This document shows positions 61,036 to 64,000 of a stretch of DNA of 64,000 bases, in pieces. A model generated the notes under the pieces. The model made no database searches, was not told the DNA's origin, and saw nothing but the letters and a program-made list of their open reading frames with translations. The stretch is from contig OX393566.1 in assembly GCA_947652115.1 (NCBI GenBank), forward strand, positions 22,184,351 to 22,248,350, read 5' to 3'. Each line of letters opens with the position of its first letter. Position 1 is the first letter of the stretch. This DNA is from Blastomussa wellsi (Eukaryota; Cnidaria; Anthozoa; Scleractinia; Plerogyridae). A program made the translations under genes and the position numbers.

Positions 61036-62803
61036 TTAAATCCCCGTATCCGGAAAGATTATATTGGCGCATAATTGTGGCATTGTAGTTTTTGTGCCCA
61101 ATATGTTTGAGCCGGCTGTATCTGATTGGGTTACTTTTTTGCAGGCCGGGGTTCCTTTTTGCCACTGATGTTAATTCATGTTGTGTTACTCGTATAAAGG
61201 AGGGTTCAGTGAGTGTGCACCCAGTAAGTGTAGTTTCCTTCCCTGTGCCGGAGATAGTTGCGAACATCTAAGCTTGGTGACAGCGACTAATGCAGCCCTG
61301 TTGAGCTTGACAGTGAACGGCTTGCTAGATACCATAATTTTGGCTAATATCGATTGTGAAAACCATATATGAAGCAATAACACAACATAGGTTGACTCAT
61401 TTTAGTTGTCGACAACTTATAAGACCGGCTTTAGTCTGTTACGATACTAATTAAAAATTTAACAGCGATGGTGGATTCATTTCCATATTTTATAGTTATG
61501 TGTTTCGAGCCAAAATTGAATTCTCTTACTACTCTTTTGCTCTGTTTAATGTTTTCCTAATTAAACCTGAGTACATAAATTCTAAGTGGAAGAAGTGTGC
61601 CACCATTTTTATTTGTAAAACGGGAGGATGGTTTTTGACAACAAACACGCGCTAAATGACATTGAGAATAATAGCTTGAATAAATAATTCAACAACTTAA
61701 GTCGATAAATACACAAATGCTTGGCTGCCAGTGTGAATATCTCGGACTCGTTATCTTTATTCAAGATCATGATTCGCCGAATAGCGTGAAAATAGCTAGG
61801 TGTCCATTTTTTCACGAATGCGACCAAGTCAGGCCCCCAAACATCGTTTTCTGGATACCGTAAGTATTGAAATATATATAAATTTTTGTGATTATTTAAT
61901 AATTTAAGTCATGCTTGGCTCTTTCAAAACATTTCAGTAATAGACTTACACCGACGATGTCTTAATGAAATCGCGCTATGACTGAACGAATGTTAACGAT
62001 TTTAAGACCATCGAAGCAGTTTACTCATTTCAATCGTTCCAAAAAAAAAAACAGACAAAAGTTTCAAATTTCATATTTTAAATCGACTGCTTGCATTGTA
62101 AACAACCATAAGATTCTCACGTTCACCATCATACTTTTTAAAAACCAAGCCCGATCCCGAATTGTTTTCTTCTATATGTTTTCTTAGGTTATTTCCACAG
62201 CATGAATCATTTGCCGAAAACTTTGCCTTTTTCTTAAACTAACCTTTGCAAATCAAAGCATTGCTCGTATATACAAGCACTGAAACATCGAACATGTTTC
62301 GAAGAATTATTTTGTGTTCACTCTTAAATCGAAACATGCTTAAATGCCAAATACGTTTCCTAGAAACATCATCTAATTGCATAGTTCACGTCAGGTGTCC
62401 TGGTTCCATAATTTATGCCGTTTTGCGGTATTCGAGTCAAAAAAGGGTAGTATTTGCTGTTTTGTCTCAAGGTCCTCGGGCACTCTCCTGCGCCGCTGCG
62501 GATTTCCGTTTTTCGGAATGGTTCTAATTTGGTGATTAAGGTTACTGAACAGGTTCGCGGGTGCTTTGCGGAAAAAGATCCTCACGCGCGCGTAATTTGC
62601 GGGAAGTGCCTAAGCCTATACATCATTTTAAAGATTATAGAACCAAGAATGTCGTGGAAATGTTTTTAACTGGTAAAATTAAATATAAGAGAAGTTGCAG
62701 TCAGTTAAATGCAAATAGAACAATGCTTATAAGTGCGGCAAACTCGCGTCGGATTTTGGCCCTTCGAAGTAAACAATGACTGCATGCCACTCAGCACATG
62801 TTT

Positions 62804-62962
62804 GGCTTTAAAAGTGTGTCGGGGAATCATTAGATTAGCTCTCAAAAAGACGTTATTATAATTCAAAGTTTGTTCACGTACTTTTCTCGGATTGACACAG
62901 CATTTGGACTTATATCTTCAAAACGAAAAACAAATAAGCTAAAGCCCGACACACTTTTGGAG
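62804..62962. mobile_element. Short inverted-repeat element (GTGTGTCGGG ends)
   Basis: GGCTTTAAAAGTGTGTCGGG at the left pairs with AGCCCGACACACTTTTGG at the right. The core is about 120 bp. Confidence 0.65.
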
Positions 62963-63194
62963 AAGAGGGATACATGTACCATTGATTGCAGTCTTCTATG
63001 ATGAATTCTCATCTGCAAACTAGCCGCTCAAAGATGACAAACTTCACGAAAAATTTTGCCGAGAAATACGGCAAAGAAAGTTTCGTAAACATAGCACTCC
63101 TACGGGGAGTGGTTTTCCGGTTTATCGCCTTAATGTACCAATCAAGTTCAATCTTGCGAAACTCGCGGGAAAGTGGTGATAGTATTATTTCAAG

Positions 63195-63225
<31 letters not shown>

Positions 63226-63522
63226 GGAATATCTAATATAATACAAATTTACAGATTTCTACAACCCGCATATAGCAAAGCTAATCGAGGCGGGTTGTAC
63301 AACTTACAATGAAATTTAGCAAAAATACATTAATATTAAAATTAGGTAAATGAATAAAATAAATAAGTAAATAAATAAATATATAAATAGGTATACACAT
63401 ATACCAATAGACATATACAAATACACATATACCAATAGCTAGGATTTACAAAACATGAGAAATTAATAATAATAATAATGGCTACTGAGTTTAATTAGTA
63501 ATAATTAGTAATTTTTAACATT

Positions 63523-64000
63523 AAAGTAGAGACATTAAAGTAGAGACATCAACATAATCATCCTCACTGCCAAGTACTGCAAGTAAAAATTGATGAATTT
63601 TATTTTTGAAAGATTTTTTTCTAGATTTACGTAATTCAGGTTTCAGACAATTCCACAATTTAGCTCCGAAAATAGAAAACGAATTAAGTTGAATTCTCAG
63701 CCTTGATTTATTAACGTATAGATTACCAGCATCAGAGAATCTAGTGTTATATGTATGAACGTCAGATGAACAAGTAAAAAGATCACAGATATTCTGAGGC
63801 GCAGAATTGGTAGATATGTCGTGCATAAGAGAACATCAGTACTGTTTCAAAATAAAGCATATTAAGGGGTAAGACATTAGCAGAGACAAATAAAGGAATA
63901 GCATGAGATCTGTTACCAGCATAGAACATTAGCCGAAGAGCTCGTTTTTGTAAGATAAAGACCTTCCTCAAATAGACCTGTGCAGCCTGGCCCCAGGCAG
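63523..64000 (-). mobile_element. 3' end of a LINE (non-LTR retrotransposon), runs off the window
   Basis: Minus-strand frames encode WGQAAQVYLRKVFILQKRAL, RLMFYAGNRSHAIPLFVS, NVLPLNMLYFETVLM, then after a frame change MHDISTNSAPQNICDLF, HTYNTRFSDAGNLYV, FSIFGAKLWNCLKPELRKS. This is the post-reverse-transcriptase C-terminus typical of jockey/CR1-like LINEs (QxRALR, LP, YNTR, GxxLWNxLP). The frame break between the two parts (near 63830) means this copy is dead. The A/T-rich ATAAATAAAT run at 63340-63400 lies just beyond its 3' end. Confidence 0.75.

Larger units (their letters stand above)
58811..63522. other. Intergenic region 3' of the K2P pair
   Basis: Holds MITEs at 60337, 60673 and 62804 and a GGCGGGTTA-rich repeat at about 59760-60000 whose units recur several times in both orientations. 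No exon is supported. A TAATAAACC at 59420 may be the poly(A) signal of the second K2P gene. Confidence 0.5.

Overview
The window looks like animal nuclear DNA, most likely from an anthozoan cnidarian such as a stony coral (inference). It has intron-rich genes with GT-AG boundaries, AT-rich intergenic sequence, many short fold-back transposons, and LINE, Penelope-like and RecQ-carrying element debris. No bacterial, plasmid or viral gene set is visible.

Layout: (1) 1-2752 is repeat-rich sequence with no exon I can support. (2) 2753-20190, plus strand: the last 22 exons of a VPS13-type bridge-like lipid-transfer protein; its 5' part lies left of the window or left of the first visible exon. (3) 22737-29295, minus strand, tail to tail with the previous gene: a complete eight-exon DEG/ENaC (ASIC-like) cation channel of 507 residues. 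(4) 29461-39722: a 10 kb intergenic stretch holding a large inverted repeat of about 1 kb and several MITEs. (5) 39723-45348, plus strand: a complete five-exon NMDA-type (GluN1-like) glutamate receptor subunit of 866 residues. (6) 50466-52618 and 56382-58810, plus strand: two tandem paralogous two-pore-domain K+ channel genes, each with two exons. (7) 58811-64000: MITEs, ending in the 3' part of a LINE on the minus strand.

Four of the five genes are ion channels: a Na+/cation channel, a glutamate receptor and two leak-type K+ channels. This is a neighbourhood of excitability genes, though nothing in the sequence shows that they are co-regulated. The most notable coding oddities are a Val in place of the first Gly of the first selectivity filter in the upstream K2P copy, and a GluN1-like receptor with Gly-Arg at the pore N-site and several changed ligand-pocket residues. 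The VPS13-like, DEG/ENaC and receptor exon models were assembled by hand from splice sites; phases agree at every junction, but none has been checked against transcripts.
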